Source of the DNA: [Pasteurella] mairii
GTDB lineage: Bacteria > Pseudomonadota > Gammaproteobacteria > Enterobacterales > Pasteurellaceae
Direction of reading: 5' to 3'
Assembly: GCA_900454475.1 (NCBI GenBank)
Contig: UGSS01000002.1
Span: forward strand, 1,941,605 to 2,005,604
DNA length: 64,000 nucleotides
Below the pieces are notes generated by a model, which was not told the origin of the DNA, searched no databases, and saw only the letters and a list, made by a program, of their open reading frames with translations. Both the position numbers and the translations under genes were made by a program. Below are positions 18,702 through 33,422 of this stretch, piece by piece (position 1 is the stretch's first letter; each line of letters begins with the position of its first letter).

Positions 18702-20489
18702 ATGAATTGGATTGAAGAATTTTTTACCTCATTACTTTGGATTTTTAAAAGCCTGGTGATTACCGGTGTGGTTTTCACTATGATGCTTGCCATTTTGGCA
18801 AAGACGACGCGTTGGGGGCGTCAATTTTGGCTACTCGCTCAAGGTTATCTCTCCCCAAAAAATGGATTAAAACCTATCGGTTATTTCTTCATTATTGTAT
18901 TTTTTAATTTATTATCTGTACGCTTGGATATTTTATTTTCCAATTGGTATAACACTATGTACAGTTCATTACAAGAAATGAACGCAAAGGTATTTTGGCA
19001 ACAAATGTTTGTTTTCTCGGGGCTGGCGGCGGTACACGTCATAAACGTCTTATTGACGTATTATTTAACACAACGTTTTACCATTCAATGGCGAACTTGG
19101 TTAAATGAAAAAATGTTAGCACAATGGACTGAAAATCAAGCCTATTATAAAACCCAATTTCTGGCAACGCAGCTTGATAACCCAGATCAACGTATTCAGC
19201 AAGATATTATTTCCTATGTTTCCAACTCTATCGCTTTTGCTACCGGCGTGATTTCATCAACGGTATCATTAGTCGCATTTACTCTTATTTTATGGGATTT
19301 ATCCGGTCCAATGATTGTCGCTGGTATCGAAATTCCGCATATGATGGTGTTTTTAGTGTTTATTTATGTGCTAATCAGCAGCGTATTGGCATTTAAAATT
19401 GGGCGTCCATTAATTACGCTAAATTTTATTAATGAACGCTTAAATGCAAACTATCGTTATTCTCTCATTCGTTTAAAAGAATATGCCGAGAGCATTGCTT
19501 TTTATCGAGGTGAAAAAGCGGAAAAAAGTTTGCTACTGAAACAATTTGAAAAGGTCATCCATAATGTATGGCAAATGGTCTATCGAACCTTAAAATTATC
19601 TGGTTTTAACTTGATCGTTTCACAAGTATCAGTAATTTTTCCATTTATTATTCAAGCTACCCGCTATTTCAGTGCACAAATTAAATTAGGTGACCTGATC
19701 CAAACCGCACAAGCATTTGGCAAAGTTCAAACCGCACTTTCATTTTATCGTAACTCATACGATGGTTTTACCGCTTATCGGGCAGTCCTGGATCGTCTAA
19801 CTGGTTTTCACACTGCAATTAAACAAAGCCACCAAGTGTCACACACGGAATGGCAGCATTCATCACAACAAGTGGTGTTTAAAAATTTAGATGTTAATAC
19901 ACCAGACGGTGAGCCTCTGATAAAATCGCTAAGTTTTATTTTAAACCAAGGCAACTCTTTGTTAATTCAAGGTCCATCAGGTGTGGGAAAAACCACATTA
20001 CTCCGTACGGCTGCCGGCTTATGGTCATATTCGGAAGGCTATATTGCTTGCCCACAAGATAATGCCTTATTTTTATCGCAAAAACCTTATTTACCGCAAG
20101 GGCGTCTAATCGACGCGTTATATTATCCGCAAACCACGCCAGAAAATGCCGATCTTGAAAAAGCCCAAGCGATTATTAAAAAAATACAACTTGGACATTT
20201 GGCAGAAAAACTGGAACAAGAAAACGATTGGACGCGAGTATTATCTTTGGGAGAGCAACAACGTCTTGCTTTTGCCCGCTTGTTGTTACACAAACCAAGC
20301 GTTGCCTTTTTGGATGAGGCTACTGCTAGCATGGATGAAGGGTTAGAGGATGCAATGTATCGACTGATTCGTGCCGAACTTCCACAAACTATCATTATCA
20401 GTGTTGGTCATCGTTCCACCCTACAACGCCACCACCAACAACATCTGCGTATTAACCCAGATAAGAGTTGGCAGTTATTAACGCATTAA
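18702..20489 (+). CDS. SbmA/YddA-type ABC transporter (fused membrane and ATPase domains)
   Basis: The protein has an SbmA/BacA-like membrane domain (ABC_membrane_2, about residues 1-330) and a C-terminal ATPase domain with Walker A GPSGVGKTT, signature LSLGEQQR and Walker B VAFLDEATASMDEG. I place the start at MNWIEEFFTSLLW (595 residues); a longer frame from an upstream TTG adds 32 residues without family character. The substrate cannot be read from sequence: relatives include the E. coli YddA protein, the BacA family and vitamin B12 importers. An uptake signal lies inside. It is divergent from the YidE-type gene. Confidence 0.85.
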   Translation: MNWIEEFFTSLLWIFKSLVITGVVFTMMLAILAKTTRWGRQFWLLAQGYLSPKNGLKPIGYFFIIVFFNLLSVRLDILFSNWYNTMYSSLQEMNAKVFWQQMFVFSGLAAVHVINVLLTYYLTQRFTIQWRTWLNEKMLAQWTENQAYYKTQFLATQLDNPDQRIQQDIISYVSNSIAFATGVISSTVSLVAFTLILWDLSGPMIVAGIEIPHMMVFLVFIYVLISSVLAFKIGRPLITLNFINERLNANYRYSLIRLKEYAESIAFYRGEKAEKSLLLKQFEKVIHNVWQMVYRTLKLSGFNLIVSQVSVIFPFIIQATRYFSAQIKLGDLIQTAQAFGKVQTALSFYRNSYDGFTAYRAVLDRLTGFHTAIKQSHQVSHTEWQHSSQQVVFKNLDVNTPDGEPLIKSLSFILNQGNSLLIQGPSGVGKTTLLRTAAGLWSYSEGYIACPQDNALFLSQKPYLPQGRLIDALYYPQTTPENADLEKAQAIIKKIQLGHLAEKLEQENDWTRVLSLGEQQRLAFARLLLHKPSVAFLDEATASMDEGLEDAMYRLIRAELPQTIIISVGHRSTLQRHHQQHLRINPDKSWQLLTH

Positions 20490-20560
20490 TCACTTTCCTT
20501 ATATCACAAATTATGCTCCCAATCCATTTATCGAATTGGGAGCAACCAAAACTTGTGAAA

Positions 20561-20592
20561 AAAGTACCGCACTTTACAAAGTGCGGTACTTT
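20561..20592. terminator. Uptake-signal hairpin after the ABC transporter gene
   Basis: AGTACCGCACTTT (20563-20575) pairs with AAAGTGCGGTACT (20578-20590) with almost no loop, followed by TTTTTAA on the plus strand. This is a strong plus-strand terminator made of two uptake signals; it may also work on the minus strand after rpoC. Confidence 0.75.
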
Positions 20593-20608
20593 TTAATGAA
20601 GCATCAAC

Positions 20609-20637
20609 AAAAATCCTTACTTTTATTAAGGATTTTC
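20609..20637 (-). terminator. rpoC terminator
   Basis: Stem AAAATCCTTA (20627-20636 as read on the minus strand) with TAAGGATTTT (20610-20619) around a 7-nt loop, then TTGTTG; it begins 20 bp after the rpoC stop codon. The fit to an intrinsic terminator is good though the stem is A/T-rich. Confidence 0.65.
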
Positions 20638-20656
20638 ATCTTCGTGAAATGAGAGG

Positions 20657-24922
<4,266 letters not shown>

Positions 24923-24949
24923 GATTTGCTCCTGTCGGAGTTAAACTTA

Positions 24950-24992
24950 TTCAAGTGCGGTCAAAAATTTTTATTTTTTAACCGCACTTGGG
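24950..24992 (-). promoter_or_regulatory. Uptake-signal hairpin between rpoB and rpoC
   Basis: Inverted uptake signals at 24953-24961 and 24981-24989 form a CAAGTGCGGT/ACCGCACTTG stem, 19-nt loop, inside the rpoB-rpoC operon. Lacking an immediate T-run on the minus strand after the stem (TATTCAAG... does not follow), it probably permits readthrough and may act as an mRNA processing or pausing structure. Confidence 0.5.
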
Positions 24993-25020
24993 CGTACATT
25001 AAAGTCTTTTTTCGCTTAGA

Positions 25021-28000
25021 TTATTCTTCATCTAAGTCGATATTGATACCAAGCGAACGGATCTCTTTCATGATTACATTGAACGATTCCGGTGTGCTCG
25101 GATCCATTTGGTGCGTGCCGCTCACAATGTTTTTATACATCTTCGTACGACCGTTCACATCATCGGATTTCACGGTTAACATTTCTTGTAATGTGTATGC
25201 CGCACCATAAGCTTCAAGCGCCCACACCTCCATCTCACCGAAACGTTGACCACCGAATTGTGCTTTACCACCCAATGGTTGTTGTGTAACAAGGCTATAA
25301 GAACCCGTTGAACGAGCGTGCATTTTGTCGTCAACTAAGTGGTTCAATTTGAGCATATACATATAACCGACGGTAACCGGACGTTCAAATTTCTCACCGG
25401 TACGACCATCATATAAGGTAATTTGACCGGAAGTCGGCAAACCGCCTAATTGTAAAAGCTCTTTAATTTCTTTTTCATGCGCGCCATCAAACACCGGCGT
25501 CGCAAGTGGCATACCTTTACGTAAGTTTTGCGCTAAACGCATCACTTCTTCATCAGTAAAGGTACTTAAATCTACTTTTTGCGATCCTTCACCCAAATCA
25601 TAAGCTTTTTGGATATAACCACGCAATTTTTCTACACTTTGTTTTTGTTTGATCATGGCATTGATTTGATCACCAATCCCTTTTGCCGCCAAACCTAAGT
25701 GTGTTTCAAGGATCTGACCGATATTCATACGTGACGGAACCCCTAGTGGGTTTAACACGATATCCACCGGTTGACCGTTTTCATCGTAAGGCATATCTTC
25801 AACCGGGTTAATTTTTGAGATAACCCCTTTGTTACCATGACGACCCGCCATTTTATCACCCGGTTGGATGTGGCGTTTCACTGCAAGATAGACTTTCACG
25901 ATTTTTAAAACGCCCGGTGCCAGATCATCCCCTTGGATAATTTTGCCACGTTTCACTTCGAGTTTATGTTCAAACTCTTTGCGTAATTCTTCATATTGTT
26001 CCGCTAATTGCTCTAACTGATTTTGTTTGTCTTCATCAGCTAAGGTTTGTTCCAACCATTTCGTGCGATCCAATTTATCCAATTGTTTTTCATCCACACC
26101 ACCGGAAACAAGCAATTTACGTACGCGGGCAAATAAACCAGCTTCTAAAATCTCCAATTCTTCCACAAGGTCTTTTTTCGCTTGTTTCAGTTGCATTTCT
26201 TCGATTTCTAAAGCACGTTTATCTTTTTCTACACCATCGCGCGTAAAGACTTGAACATCAATAACGGTACCAGACACGCTGTTTGGTACGCGTAAAGAAG
26301 AATCTTTTACATCAGAGGCTTTTTCACCAAAGATCGCGCGTAATAATTTTTCTTCTGGCGTTAATTGCGTTTCACCTTTTGGTGTCACTTTACCCACCAG
26401 AATATCGCCACCTTTTACTTCCGCCCCGATATAAACAATACCGGATTCGTCAAGTTTGCTTAACGCCGCTTCACCTACGTTTGGAATGTCCGCCGTGATT
26501 TCTTCCGAACCTAATTTGGTATCACGTGCTACACAAGATAATTCTTGAATATGAATTGTCGTGAAACGATCTTCTTGGACAACACGTTCAGATACTAACA
26601 TTGAGTCTTCGAAGTTATAACCGTTCCATGGCATAAATGCCACACGCATATTTTGACCTAATGCCAATTCACCTAAATCGGTTGATGGACCATCGGCAAG
26701 AATTTCGCCACGTTCAATTGGTTCACCTAAATTCACACAAGGAATTTGGTTAATACAAGTATTTTGGTTAGAACGGGTGTATTTAATTAAGTTATAAATA
26801 TCAATCCCTGCTTCACCTGCTATGGTTTCATCTTCATTGACTTTCACCACAATACGGGAAGCATCCACATATTGAATAGTACCGCCACGTTTTGCTACCA
26901 CCGCAACACCGGAGTCCAATGCCACCGGTTTTTCCATTCCGGTACCCACCAACGGCTTATCTGCACGTAATGTTGGAACCGCTTGGCGTTGCATGTTCGC
27001 CCCCATCAAGGCACGGTTCGCATCATCATGTTCAAGGAATGGAATAAGCGCCGCTGCCACAGAAACGACTTGCTGTGTAGAAACGTCCATATAGTGAATT
27101 TCTTCTGGACGATATAAACCAGATTCACCAAATTCACCGCGGCAAGTAACGAACGCATCAGTAAAACGTAATTCGTTGTCTAAATTTGAGTTTGCTTGTG
27201 CAATGACATATTTACCTTCTTCAATAGCAGACAAATACTCAATTTCTTCGGTCACTTGACCGTTAACAACTTTACGATATGGCGTTTCTAAGAAACCATA
27301 ATCGTTCGTACGCGCATACACGGAAAGTGAGTTAATCAAACCGATATTCGGACCCTCTGGCGTTTCAATTGGACATACGCGACCATAGTGAGTCGCATGA
27401 ACGTCACGTACTTCAAAGCCGGCACGTTCACGGGTCAAACCACCCGGTCCCAATGCAGAAATACGACGTTTATGTGTCACCTCTGATAACGGGTTATTTT
27501 GGTCCATAAATTGTGATAATTGAGATGAACCAAAGAATTCTTTCACTGCTGCAGAAATCGGTTTCGCGTTAATTAAATCTTGTGGTGTTACCGCATCTAA
27601 ATCGCCCAAAGACAAACGCTCTTTTACCGCACGTTCTACGCGCACCAAACCGATACGGAATTGGTTCTCTGCCATTTCCCCTACAGAACGGATACGACGG
27701 TTACCTAAGTGGTCAATATCGTCCACTTCGCCACGACCGTTACGAATTTCAATCAGTTTTTTCATCACACTGATGATATCGTCTTTACTTAAAATACCGC
27801 TGCCGGTTTCTTCTTCAATACCGATAGAACGGTTGAATTTCATACGACCAACCGCCGATAAATCATAGCGCTCTTGAGAGAAGAATAAGTTATCAAACAA
27901 GCCTTCTGCAGCCTCTTTTGTTGGCGGCTCGCCCGGACGCATCATACGATAAATTTCGACTAAGGCGCTTAAACGATCATTTGACGGATCTACACGCAAA

Positions 28001-29049
28001 GTTTCGGAAATATAAGGACCATGGTCTAAGTCATTGGTAAATAATGTTTCAATGGTTTTATAACCGGCTTGTGCTAATTTCGCTAATAGCTCTAAGGAAA
28101 TCTCCATATTTGCAGCACAAATAATTTCGCCCGTTTCTAAATCCACATAATCTTTAGCTGACACTTTACCGACAATATATTCGGTCGGCACTTCAACTTG
28201 AGAAATTTGATCTTTTTCTAAAGCACGAATATGGCGTGCAGTAATACGACGACCGCGTTCCACATAAACTTTACCATTGGCTTCAATATCGAAAGTTGCA
28301 GTTTCGCCACGCAATCTTTCCGGTACTAAGGTCATCAATAACTTGTTATCTTTGATTTCAAAAACAACTTTATCGAAGAAAATATCTAAAATTTGTTCAG
28401 TTGTAAAATCTAACGCACGCAAAATGATAGTTGCCGGCAATTTACGACGACGGTCGATACGTGCATAGAGGTTATCTTTCGGATCAAATTCAAAATCCAA
28501 CCAAGAACCACGGTAAGGAATAATACGTGCGTTATAAAGCACTTTACCGGAAGAATGGGTTTTGCCTTTATCACTATCAAAGAACACACCAGGGCTGCGG
28601 TGTAATTGCGACACGATAACACGTTCAGTACCATTAATCACAAAAGTACCGTTATCGGTCATTAATGGAATTTCGCCCATATAAACTTCTTGTTCTTTAA
28701 TATCTTTGATAGTACCAGGTGCAGCATCTTTATCATAGCTAACTAAGCGCAATTTTACGCGTAATGGCGCAGCAAAAGTCGTACCACGAATTTGACATTC
28801 ACGCACATCAAAAACCGGTTCGCCTAATTGATAGCTCACATATTGCAATTCCGTGTTGCCATTATTGCTGACAATCGGGAATACAGAACGGAATGCGGCT
28901 TCTAAACCTTGCTGCCCATCTGGATCTCTTTGAATAAATTTTTCAAAAGAATCTAATTGAATTGTTAATAAATAAGGTACATTTAAAACTTGCGGACGTT
29001 TTCCGAAGTCTTTACGAATACGTTTTTTCTCGGTATATGAGTAAACCAT
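25021..29049 (-). CDS. rpoB: DNA-directed RNA polymerase subunit beta
   Basis: Second-largest RNA polymerase subunit. I start it at [18 protein letters not shown], preceded by AGAGGAACCC; this gives 1342 residues, the E. coli length. An upstream in-frame extension of 21 residues is unlike RpoB. The rifampicin cluster (about 507-535) reads [19 protein letters not shown] then [14 protein letters not shown], with the wild-type Asp, His and Ser at the positions most often changed in resistance. The C-terminal end [16 protein letters not shown] is typical. No uptake signal was seen in the coding region. Confidence 0.99.
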   Translation of the reverse strand: MVYSYTEKKRIRKDFGKRPQVLNVPYLLTIQLDSFEKFIQRDPDGQQGLEAAFRSVFPIVSNNGNTELQYVSYQLGEPVFDVRECQIRGTTFAAPLRVKLRLVSYDKDAAPGTIKDIKEQEVYMGEIPLMTDNGTFVINGTERVIVSQLHRSPGVFFDSDKGKTHSSGKVLYNARIIPYRGSWLDFEFDPKDNLYARIDRRRKLPATIILRALDFTTEQILDIFFDKVVFEIKDNKLLMTLVPERLRGETATFDIEANGKVYVERGRRITARHIRALEKDQISQVEVPTEYIVGKVSAKDYVDLETGEIICAANMEISLELLAKLAQAGYKTIETLFTNDLDHGPYISETLRVDPSNDRLSALVEIYRMMRPGEPPTKEAAEGLFDNLFFSQERYDLSAVGRMKFNRSIGIEEETGSGILSKDDIISVMKKLIEIRNGRGEVDDIDHLGNRRIRSVGEMAENQFRIGLVRVERAVKERLSLGDLDAVTPQDLINAKPISAAVKEFFGSSQLSQFMDQNNPLSEVTHKRRISALGPGGLTRERAGFEVRDVHATHYGRVCPIETPEGPNIGLINSLSVYARTNDYGFLETPYRKVVNGQVTEEIEYLSAIEEGKYVIAQANSNLDNELRFTDAFVTCRGEFGESGLYRPEEIHYMDVSTQQVVSVAAALIPFLEHDDANRALMGANMQRQAVPTLRADKPLVGTGMEKPVALDSGVAVVAKRGGTIQYVDASRIVVKVNEDETIAGEAGIDIYNLIKYTRSNQNTCINQIPCVNLGEPIERGEILADGPSTDLGELALGQNMRVAFMPWNGYNFEDSMLVSERVVQEDRFTTIHIQELSCVARDTKLGSEEITADIPNVGEAALSKLDESGIVYIGAEVKGGDILVGKVTPKGETQLTPEEKLLRAIFGEKASDVKDSSLRVPNSVSGTVIDVQVFTRDGVEKDKRALEIEEMQLKQAKKDLVEELEILEAGLFARVRKLLVSGGVDEKQLDKLDRTKWLEQTLADEDKQNQLEQLAEQYEELRKEFEHKLEVKRGKIIQGDDLAPGVLKIVKVYLAVKRHIQPGDKMAGRHGNKGVISKINPVEDMPYDENGQPVDIVLNPLGVPSRMNIGQILETHLGLAAKGIGDQINAMIKQKQSVEKLRGYIQKAYDLGEGSQKVDLSTFTDEEVMRLAQNLRKGMPLATPVFDGAHEKEIKELLQLGGLPTSGQITLYDGRTGEKFERPVTVGYMYMLKLNHLVDDKMHARSTGSYSLVTQQPLGGKAQFGGQRFGEMEVWALEAYGAAYTLQEMLTVKSDDVNGRTKMYKNIVSGTHQMDPSTPESFNVIMKEIRSLGINIDLDEE

Positions 29050-29256
29050 AGGGTTCCTCTGCTTGCTGTTCAGTGACCCAATCGTGCTACATTGAAAAAT
29101 GTAAAAGCGCACGACAATGATTAACCGTTAATAATGACCGCACTCTGAACCTTACTTCTGTAGTGGGACAACACTCAACAATAACCACAAAATTTACTGT
29201 GAGTAAAGCAAAAATCATAACGGTTAATGAATTTTTGCCTTTGGAGCAGCATAAAA

Positions 29257-29280
29257 GGCTAGATGATCATTCACCTAGCC
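29257..29280 (-). promoter_or_regulatory. Terminator-like hairpin in the rpoB leader
   Basis: On the minus strand a 10-bp stem (GGCTAGGTGA with TCATCTAGCC, one G-T pair) and 4-nt loop is followed by TTTTATGC. It lies downstream of the putative rpoB promoter and about 210 bp before the rpoB start, so it could attenuate rpoBC. Confidence 0.5.
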
Positions 29281-29304
29281 AACTATGCAAAATTTGGATT
29301 GCAA

Positions 29305-29333
29305 ATTATAGCAAATTGACTATTTTTTAGCAA
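29305..29333 (-). promoter_or_regulatory. Putative promoter for rpoBC
   Basis: Minus strand: TTGCTA (29328-29333), 17-bp spacer, TATAAT (29305-29310), with TG one base upstream of the -10 (extended -10). A second, weaker candidate CTTTTG-17-TATAAT lies at 29340-29368. Both are after the rplL attenuator, so they would give rpoBC expression independent of rplJL. Confidence 0.55.
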
Positions 29334-29439
29334 TAGCGAATTATAACTTATGTGTCAAGTTACAAAAGCATGTTATTCACCAGCTATTGATTATCAAACC
29401 AAGTTTTGGGTACATAAGCAAACGATAACACCCAAAAAC

Positions 29440-29472
29440 AAAAAGACCCTAATTTACCATCAGGGTCTTTTT
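29440..29472 (-). terminator. Attenuator/terminator after rplL
   Basis: Stem AAAAAGACCCT with AGGGTCTTTTT (11 bp, perfect, 11-nt loop), followed on the minus strand by GTTTTTGGG. It starts about 31 bp after the rplL stop. In E. coli the rplL-rpoB gap also carries a partial terminator that reduces polymerase-subunit expression relative to L7/L12. Confidence 0.8.
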
Positions 29473-29502
29473 GAACGTCGAAAAGTTGACTAAAAATCAA
29501 AA

Positions 29503-29880
29503 TTATTTGATTTCTACTTGTGCGCCTGCTTCTTCTAATTCTTTTTTCAAAGCTTCAGCTTCAGCTTTAGCGATACCTTCTTTCAATACTGCTGGTGCAG
29601 ATTCAACTAAGTCTTTCGCTTCTTTTAAACCTAAACCAGTTGCACCACGTACTGCTTTGATAACTGCAACTTTGTTAGCACCTGCTGCCGCAAGAACTAC
29701 GTCGAATTCAGTTTTCTCTTCAGCTGCTTCAGCTGGACCTGCTGCTACTGCTACTGCTGCCGCCGCTGCAGAAACGCCAAATTTTTCTTCCATTGCAGAA
29801 ATTAATTCTACGATTTCAGTTACAGATTTAGAAGCAATTGCTTCAATGATTTGTTCGTTAGTTAATGACATAACAATCAA
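29503..29880 (-). CDS. rplL: 50S ribosomal protein L7/L12
   Basis: Multicopy stalk protein that recruits translation GTPases. The 125-residue protein has the N-terminal dimerisation segment ([19 protein letters not shown] preceded by two extra codons), an Ala/Val-rich hinge ([18 protein letters not shown]) and the C-terminal factor-binding domain ([25 protein letters not shown]). The probable true start is the third codon (MSLTNEQ), giving 123 residues; the ATG two codons earlier is in frame. It follows rplJ by 42 bp. Confidence 0.98.
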   Translation of the reverse strand: MIVMSLTNEQIIEAIASKSVTEIVELISAMEEKFGVSAAAAAVAVAAGPAEAAEEKTEFDVVLAAAGANKVAVIKAVRGATGLGLKEAKDLVESAPAVLKEGIAKAEAEALKKELEEAGAQVEIK

Positions 29881-29922
29881 TTCCTAATGTAAATAAATTA
29901 AACGAGTTAAGAAACGCTTGAA

Positions 29923-30414
29923 TTAAGCTGCTTCTTGTAATTTGTCGCGATATGCCGCAAGAGTGCGAACAAGTTTGCCTGCCGCCGCTTCTTTCATAGT
30001 ACCCATTAAACGTGCGATAGCTTCTTCGTAAGTCGGTAATGTTGCTAAGAATTCAACATCTTGGATCTTACCTTCAAAGGCTGCACCTTTAATTTCAAAC
30101 TTATCGTTTGCTTTCGCAAAATCTTTGAACAAACGAGCTGCTGCGCCCGGGTGTTCGTTAGAGAACGCGATAAGTGTTGGACCTACAAACGCATCTTTTA
30201 AACATTCGTAATCAGTGCCTTCAACTGCTCGACGTAATAAAGTATTACGCACAACACGCATTGAAACACCAGCTTCACGAGCTGCTTTACGTAGTTCAGT
30301 CATTTTATCTACAGTTACACCGCGAGAATCCGCGATCACAGCAGATAGGGCACCTTTGGCTGCTTCATTTACTTCAGCAACAATTGCTTGTTTGTCTTGA
30401 AGATTTAATGCCAT
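29923..30414 (-). CDS. rplJ: 50S ribosomal protein L10
   Basis: Forms the base of the ribosomal stalk and binds L7/L12 dimers at its C-terminal helix. The 163-residue sequence opens [26 protein letters not shown]-like and contains [29 protein letters not shown], typical of L10. It is the first gene of rplJ-rplL-rpoB-rpoC here; rplK and rplA are not upstream. An AGGAGCTAAAACC site precedes the ATG. L10 (with L7/L12) is the translational repressor of its own operon through the leader described next. Confidence 0.98.
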   Translation of the reverse strand: MALNLQDKQAIVAEVNEAAKGALSAVIADSRGVTVDKMTELRKAAREAGVSMRVVRNTLLRRAVEGTDYECLKDAFVGPTLIAFSNEHPGAAARLFKDFAKANDKFEIKGAAFEGKIQDVEFLATLPTYEEAIARLMGTMKEAAAGKLVRTLAAYRDKLQEAA

Positions 30415-30439
30415 TGGTTTTAGCTCCTGAATACACTCC

Positions 30440-30600
30440 GATTGCTCGGAAATAAAATACCTAATATGGACATATTAGGGCGAATTCGGTGCCCAGAAGC
30501 AAGAAAAATTCTTATTCTGTTCACCATCTACGTAGGATAATTAAGAGACGAAACTTCAACTCCCCTACGGTCTTGGACGGGGCTTGAAAAGGCCAAGCAC
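30440..30600 (-). promoter_or_regulatory. Ribosomal protein L10 leader
   Basis: The untranslated region before rplJ carries structure on the minus strand: CGTAGG (about 30566-30571) can pair with CCTACG (about 30530-30535), enclosing GGAGTTGAAGTTTCGTCTC, and a flanking GGCCTTTTCAAGCC stem lies upstream. Position, length and the CCTACG/GGAGTT elements fit the L10 leader to which L10-L12 complex binds to repress translation. Exact limits are approximate. Confidence 0.7.
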
Positions 30601-30647
30601 CAACCAGAAAATCATTATGCAAATAACTTACATAAACAAGGTGGCAG

Positions 30648-30676
30648 ATTATAGCCTCTACACACCTCGTTGTAAA
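30648..30676 (-). promoter_or_regulatory. Strong promoter for rplJL(-rpoBC)
   Basis: Minus strand: TTTACA (30671-30676), 17-bp spacer, TATAAT (30648-30653). This is nearly consensus sigma-70 and lies between galU and the L10 leader, consistent with a separate ribosomal-protein transcript. Confidence 0.75.
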
Positions 30677-30724
30677 GAAAATAAGCAAAACAAATCAAAA
30701 AATAACCACACTTTACCGGTGTCA

Positions 30725-31612
30725 TTACAAAGATTTTACCAATTTCTTCAAATAATCCGCAAATTTTTCACCTAATTGCGGGTGATGCAACCCGTACTCA
30801 ACAAAGGCTTGCATATAACCGATTTTATCACCGCAGTCAAATGTTTCTCCCGTCATATGGAAAGCTTCAACGGTTTCTTTCTCAATTAACATATCAATTG
30901 CATCCGTCAATTGAATTTCATCACCAACACCAATTGGCGTTTTTTCTAACAAATCCCAAATTTCAGCAGAAAAGACATAACGTCCCACTACCGCTAAATT
31001 TGATGGTGCTTCCTCAATACTCGGTTTTTCGACAATGCTGTTAATTTTAGCACTTTCGCCGCCATGTAACTCAACACCGCCACAATTCACAATACCATAA
31101 CTACTGATATCTTTTTTCGCAACCGGCGCCACCATAATCTGACTAGTATTTGTTTCTTTAAAACGTTTTAACATCGCCGCCAAATTTTCCGTTTTTTGAT
31201 TGGCAGTAAAATCCGCGAGCAACACATCCGGCAAAATAACCGCAAACGGTTCATTCCCCACAACCGGACGACCACATAAGACCGCATGACCTAATCCTTT
31301 GGCGTTTCCTTGACGTACGTGCATAATTGTTACATCTTTCGGACAAATAGAACGCACCTCATCCAATAACTGACGTTTCACCCGTTTTTCCAACATGGTT
31401 TCCAATTCAAAAGACGTATCAAAATGGTTTTCGATAGCATTTTTGGACGAATGTGTGACTAATACGATTTCTTTAATACCGGCAGCAATACACTCATTAA
31501 CAACATACTGAATTAACGGTTTATCAACTAATGTTAACATTTCTTTCGGTATTGCCTTGGTTGCTGGCAACATTCTCGTTCCAAGCCCAGCAACAGGAAT
31601 AATCGCTTTCAT
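30725..31612 (-). CDS. galU: UTP-glucose-1-phosphate uridylyltransferase
   Basis: Makes UDP-glucose from UTP and glucose-1-phosphate, supplying lipooligosaccharide and Leloir-pathway sugars. The 295-residue protein has the nucleotidyltransferase signature [19 protein letters not shown] near the N-terminus, a [10 protein letters not shown] segment and the late [12 protein letters not shown] motif typical of GalU. It follows the phosphomannomutase by about 75 bp containing an inverted uptake-signal pair. Confidence 0.97.
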   Translation of the reverse strand: MKAIIPVAGLGTRMLPATKAIPKEMLTLVDKPLIQYVVNECIAAGIKEIVLVTHSSKNAIENHFDTSFELETMLEKRVKRQLLDEVRSICPKDVTIMHVRQGNAKGLGHAVLCGRPVVGNEPFAVILPDVLLADFTANQKTENLAAMLKRFKETNTSQIMVAPVAKKDISSYGIVNCGGVELHGGESAKINSIVEKPSIEEAPSNLAVVGRYVFSAEIWDLLEKTPIGVGDEIQLTDAIDMLIEKETVEAFHMTGETFDCGDKIGYMQAFVEYGLHHPQLGEKFADYLKKLVKSL

Positions 31613-31638
31613 TGGTTTTCCTTATTCTAAACAATAAA

Positions 31639-31680
31639 CAACCGCACTTTATACAAAACGACAAAGTGCGGTAACTTTTT
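31639..31680 (-). terminator. Uptake-signal pair between the phosphomannomutase and galU
   Basis: ACCGCACTTT (31641-31650) and AAAGTGCGGT (31663-31672) form a 10-bp stem with a 12-nt loop. A T-run (AACTTTTTT) follows on the plus strand; the minus strand has TTGTTTATTG after it. It may partly separate expression of the two genes. Confidence 0.55.
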
Positions 31681-31687
31681 TATACAA

Positions 31688-33052
31688 TTATTGACGTAAT
31701 AATGCGAGAATTTCCCCAGTTTTTTCCGCCATCAATTGCTTATCACCTCGAGTTTCAAGATTTAAACGCACAACCGGCTCGGTATTTGAACTGCGTAAAT
31801 TGAAACGCCAAGTCGGATATTCAATACTGATCCCATCAATTTCATTCACATCGATAGCATCTTTCTCATAAGCGGCACGTACGCGGGCAATCGCCGATTT
31901 CGCATCAGCAAGTTTGCTATTAATCTCGCCAGGAGAAGGATAAGCATTAATACTGTCATCCACCAATTGTCCTAAGGTTTTTCCAGTGGTGCAGACCAAT
32001 TCCATGACCAACAACCAAGGAATCATGCCACTATCACAATAGAAGAAATCACGGAAATAGTGGTGTGCACTCATTTCACCGCCATAAATAGCATCGACTT
32101 CACGCATTTTTTCTTTAATGAAAGAATGTCCAGATTTAGACATAATCGCCTCACCGCCATTTTCTTCCACTAATTTAATCGTATTCCAAATCAAACGCGG
32201 ATCATAAATGATTTTCGCGCCTTTATTTTTCTGTAAAAAGGCATGGCTGAGTAAACCAACAATATAATAACCTTCAATAAAGCCACCGTTTTCATCAAAC
32301 AAGAAACAACGGTCAAAATCTCCATCAAAGGCAATCCCCATATTTGCTTTGTTCGCCAATACCGCATCAATAGTATCTTGGCGATTTTCAGGTAAAATCG
32401 GGTTAGGAATACCATTAGGGAACGTACCATCCGGATTATTATGTACTTTAATAAATTCAACTGGTACTTGTTTGGCGCGGAATTGCGCTTCAATCGCATC
32501 AACCACGTGACCTGCGGCACCGTTACCGGAGTTGATCACCAATTTCATCGGTTTTAGGTTATCTAAATTAATGTAAGACAGCAGATGCTCAACATAATCA
32601 CCCAAAACAGATAGCTGCTTATATTCGCCACGTTTAATCACTACTGGAAATTGATTTTCTTCTGCTAAACGTTGAATATCTGCCAAACCGGTGTCAGCAC
32701 TAATTGGACGAGAACCTTTACGAACAAGTTTTAATCCGTTGTAATCCATTGGGTTGTGGCTAGCAGTCACTTCAATACCGCCATCAGCATCTAAAAAAGA
32801 GGTCGCAAAATATACTTCTTCGGTTCCAGTCTCACCTAAATCAATCACATTCACACCGGAGTCCAACAGCCCATTTGTCACCGCGCTTTTTAACTCTTTA
32901 CTGGTTAAGCGAACATCTCCGCCTACAACAATTGTCTTAGGTTGAAGAAATTGCCCGAATGCACGCCCAATACGATACACAATATCCACGTTTAGCTCAT
33001 CACCTAAACGACCACGAATATCATAAGCTTTAAAGCAAGTTAATTTACCCAT
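31688..33052 (-). CDS. cpsG: Phosphomannomutase (CpsG/ManB type)
   Basis: Alpha-D-phosphohexomutase interconverting mannose-6-P and mannose-1-P (or glucose phosphates). From the chosen start [20 protein letters not shown] the protein has 454 residues, the CpsG size, and GGAGA lies 6 nt upstream; a 9-residue longer frame begins upstream of that site. The phosphoserine loop is TASHNP with S98, the metal-binding loop is DGDFDRC, and the sugar-binding [12 protein letters not shown] is present. The sequence closely follows enterobacterial CpsG. Proximity to galU suggests a role in surface-sugar nucleotides, but phosphoglucomutase activity cannot be excluded. Confidence 0.9.
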   Translation of the reverse strand: MGKLTCFKAYDIRGRLGDELNVDIVYRIGRAFGQFLQPKTIVVGGDVRLTSKELKSAVTNGLLDSGVNVIDLGETGTEEVYFATSFLDADGGIEVTASHNPMDYNGLKLVRKGSRPISADTGLADIQRLAEENQFPVVIKRGEYKQLSVLGDYVEHLLSYINLDNLKPMKLVINSGNGAAGHVVDAIEAQFRAKQVPVEFIKVHNNPDGTFPNGIPNPILPENRQDTIDAVLANKANMGIAFDGDFDRCFLFDENGGFIEGYYIVGLLSHAFLQKNKGAKIIYDPRLIWNTIKLVEENGGEAIMSKSGHSFIKEKMREVDAIYGGEMSAHHYFRDFFYCDSGMIPWLLVMELVCTTGKTLGQLVDDSINAYPSPGEINSKLADAKSAIARVRAAYEKDAIDVNEIDGISIEYPTWRFNLRSSNTEPVVRLNLETRGDKQLMAEKTGEILALLRQ

Positions 33053-33086
33053 ACATTCTCCATATCTTACTAATGACAAAGCTCAT

Positions 33087-33269
33087 TTAATTGGGCTGCT
33101 CACTCTGCCCCTCTTTGATACGCTGATAAATCTCTTCACGATGAACAGATACATCTTTAGGTGCCTCAACCCCAATCTTCACTTGATTACCACGAATATT
33201 CAAGATCGTAACAGAAATATCATCCCCAATGAGTAAGCTTTCGCCAACTTTTCTGGTTAAGATCAGCAT
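33087..33269 (-). CDS. csrA: Carbon storage regulator CsrA
   Basis: Homodimeric RNA-binding protein that blocks or stabilises mRNAs at GGA motifs, controlling central carbon metabolism and biofilm. The 60-residue sequence begins [20 protein letters not shown] and contains the key [10 protein letters not shown] segment with the RNA-contacting Arg. It is preceded by GAGGTTTAG and lies between alaS and cpsG, the alaS-csrA order seen in E. coli. Confidence 0.98.
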   Translation of the reverse strand: MLILTRKVGESLLIGDDISVTILNIRGNQVKIGVEAPKDVSVHREEIYQRIKEGQSEQPN

Positions 33270-33422
33270 CTAAACCTCCTCATTTTTTTATTTTTTTGAC
33301 TAAACATCCCTGTCACCTAGCAATATCCCTATCTGAAATAAAAATTTTTACGTATTCTACAGCATGTAAAAATAAAATGTCATCACTAAAATACAAACTT
33401 GTGAGTTACCCCACAAATTTTG

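Noticed and set aside
29133-29142. Near uptake signals (for example near 29133, 30708, 46611, 52818)
   Set aside because: Each differs from the 9-mer by at least one base; not counted.
29471-29887. 138-codon Ala/Ser-rich open frame opposite rplL
   Set aside because: An antisense shadow of the Ala-rich rplL gene; the rplL frame has clear family identity.
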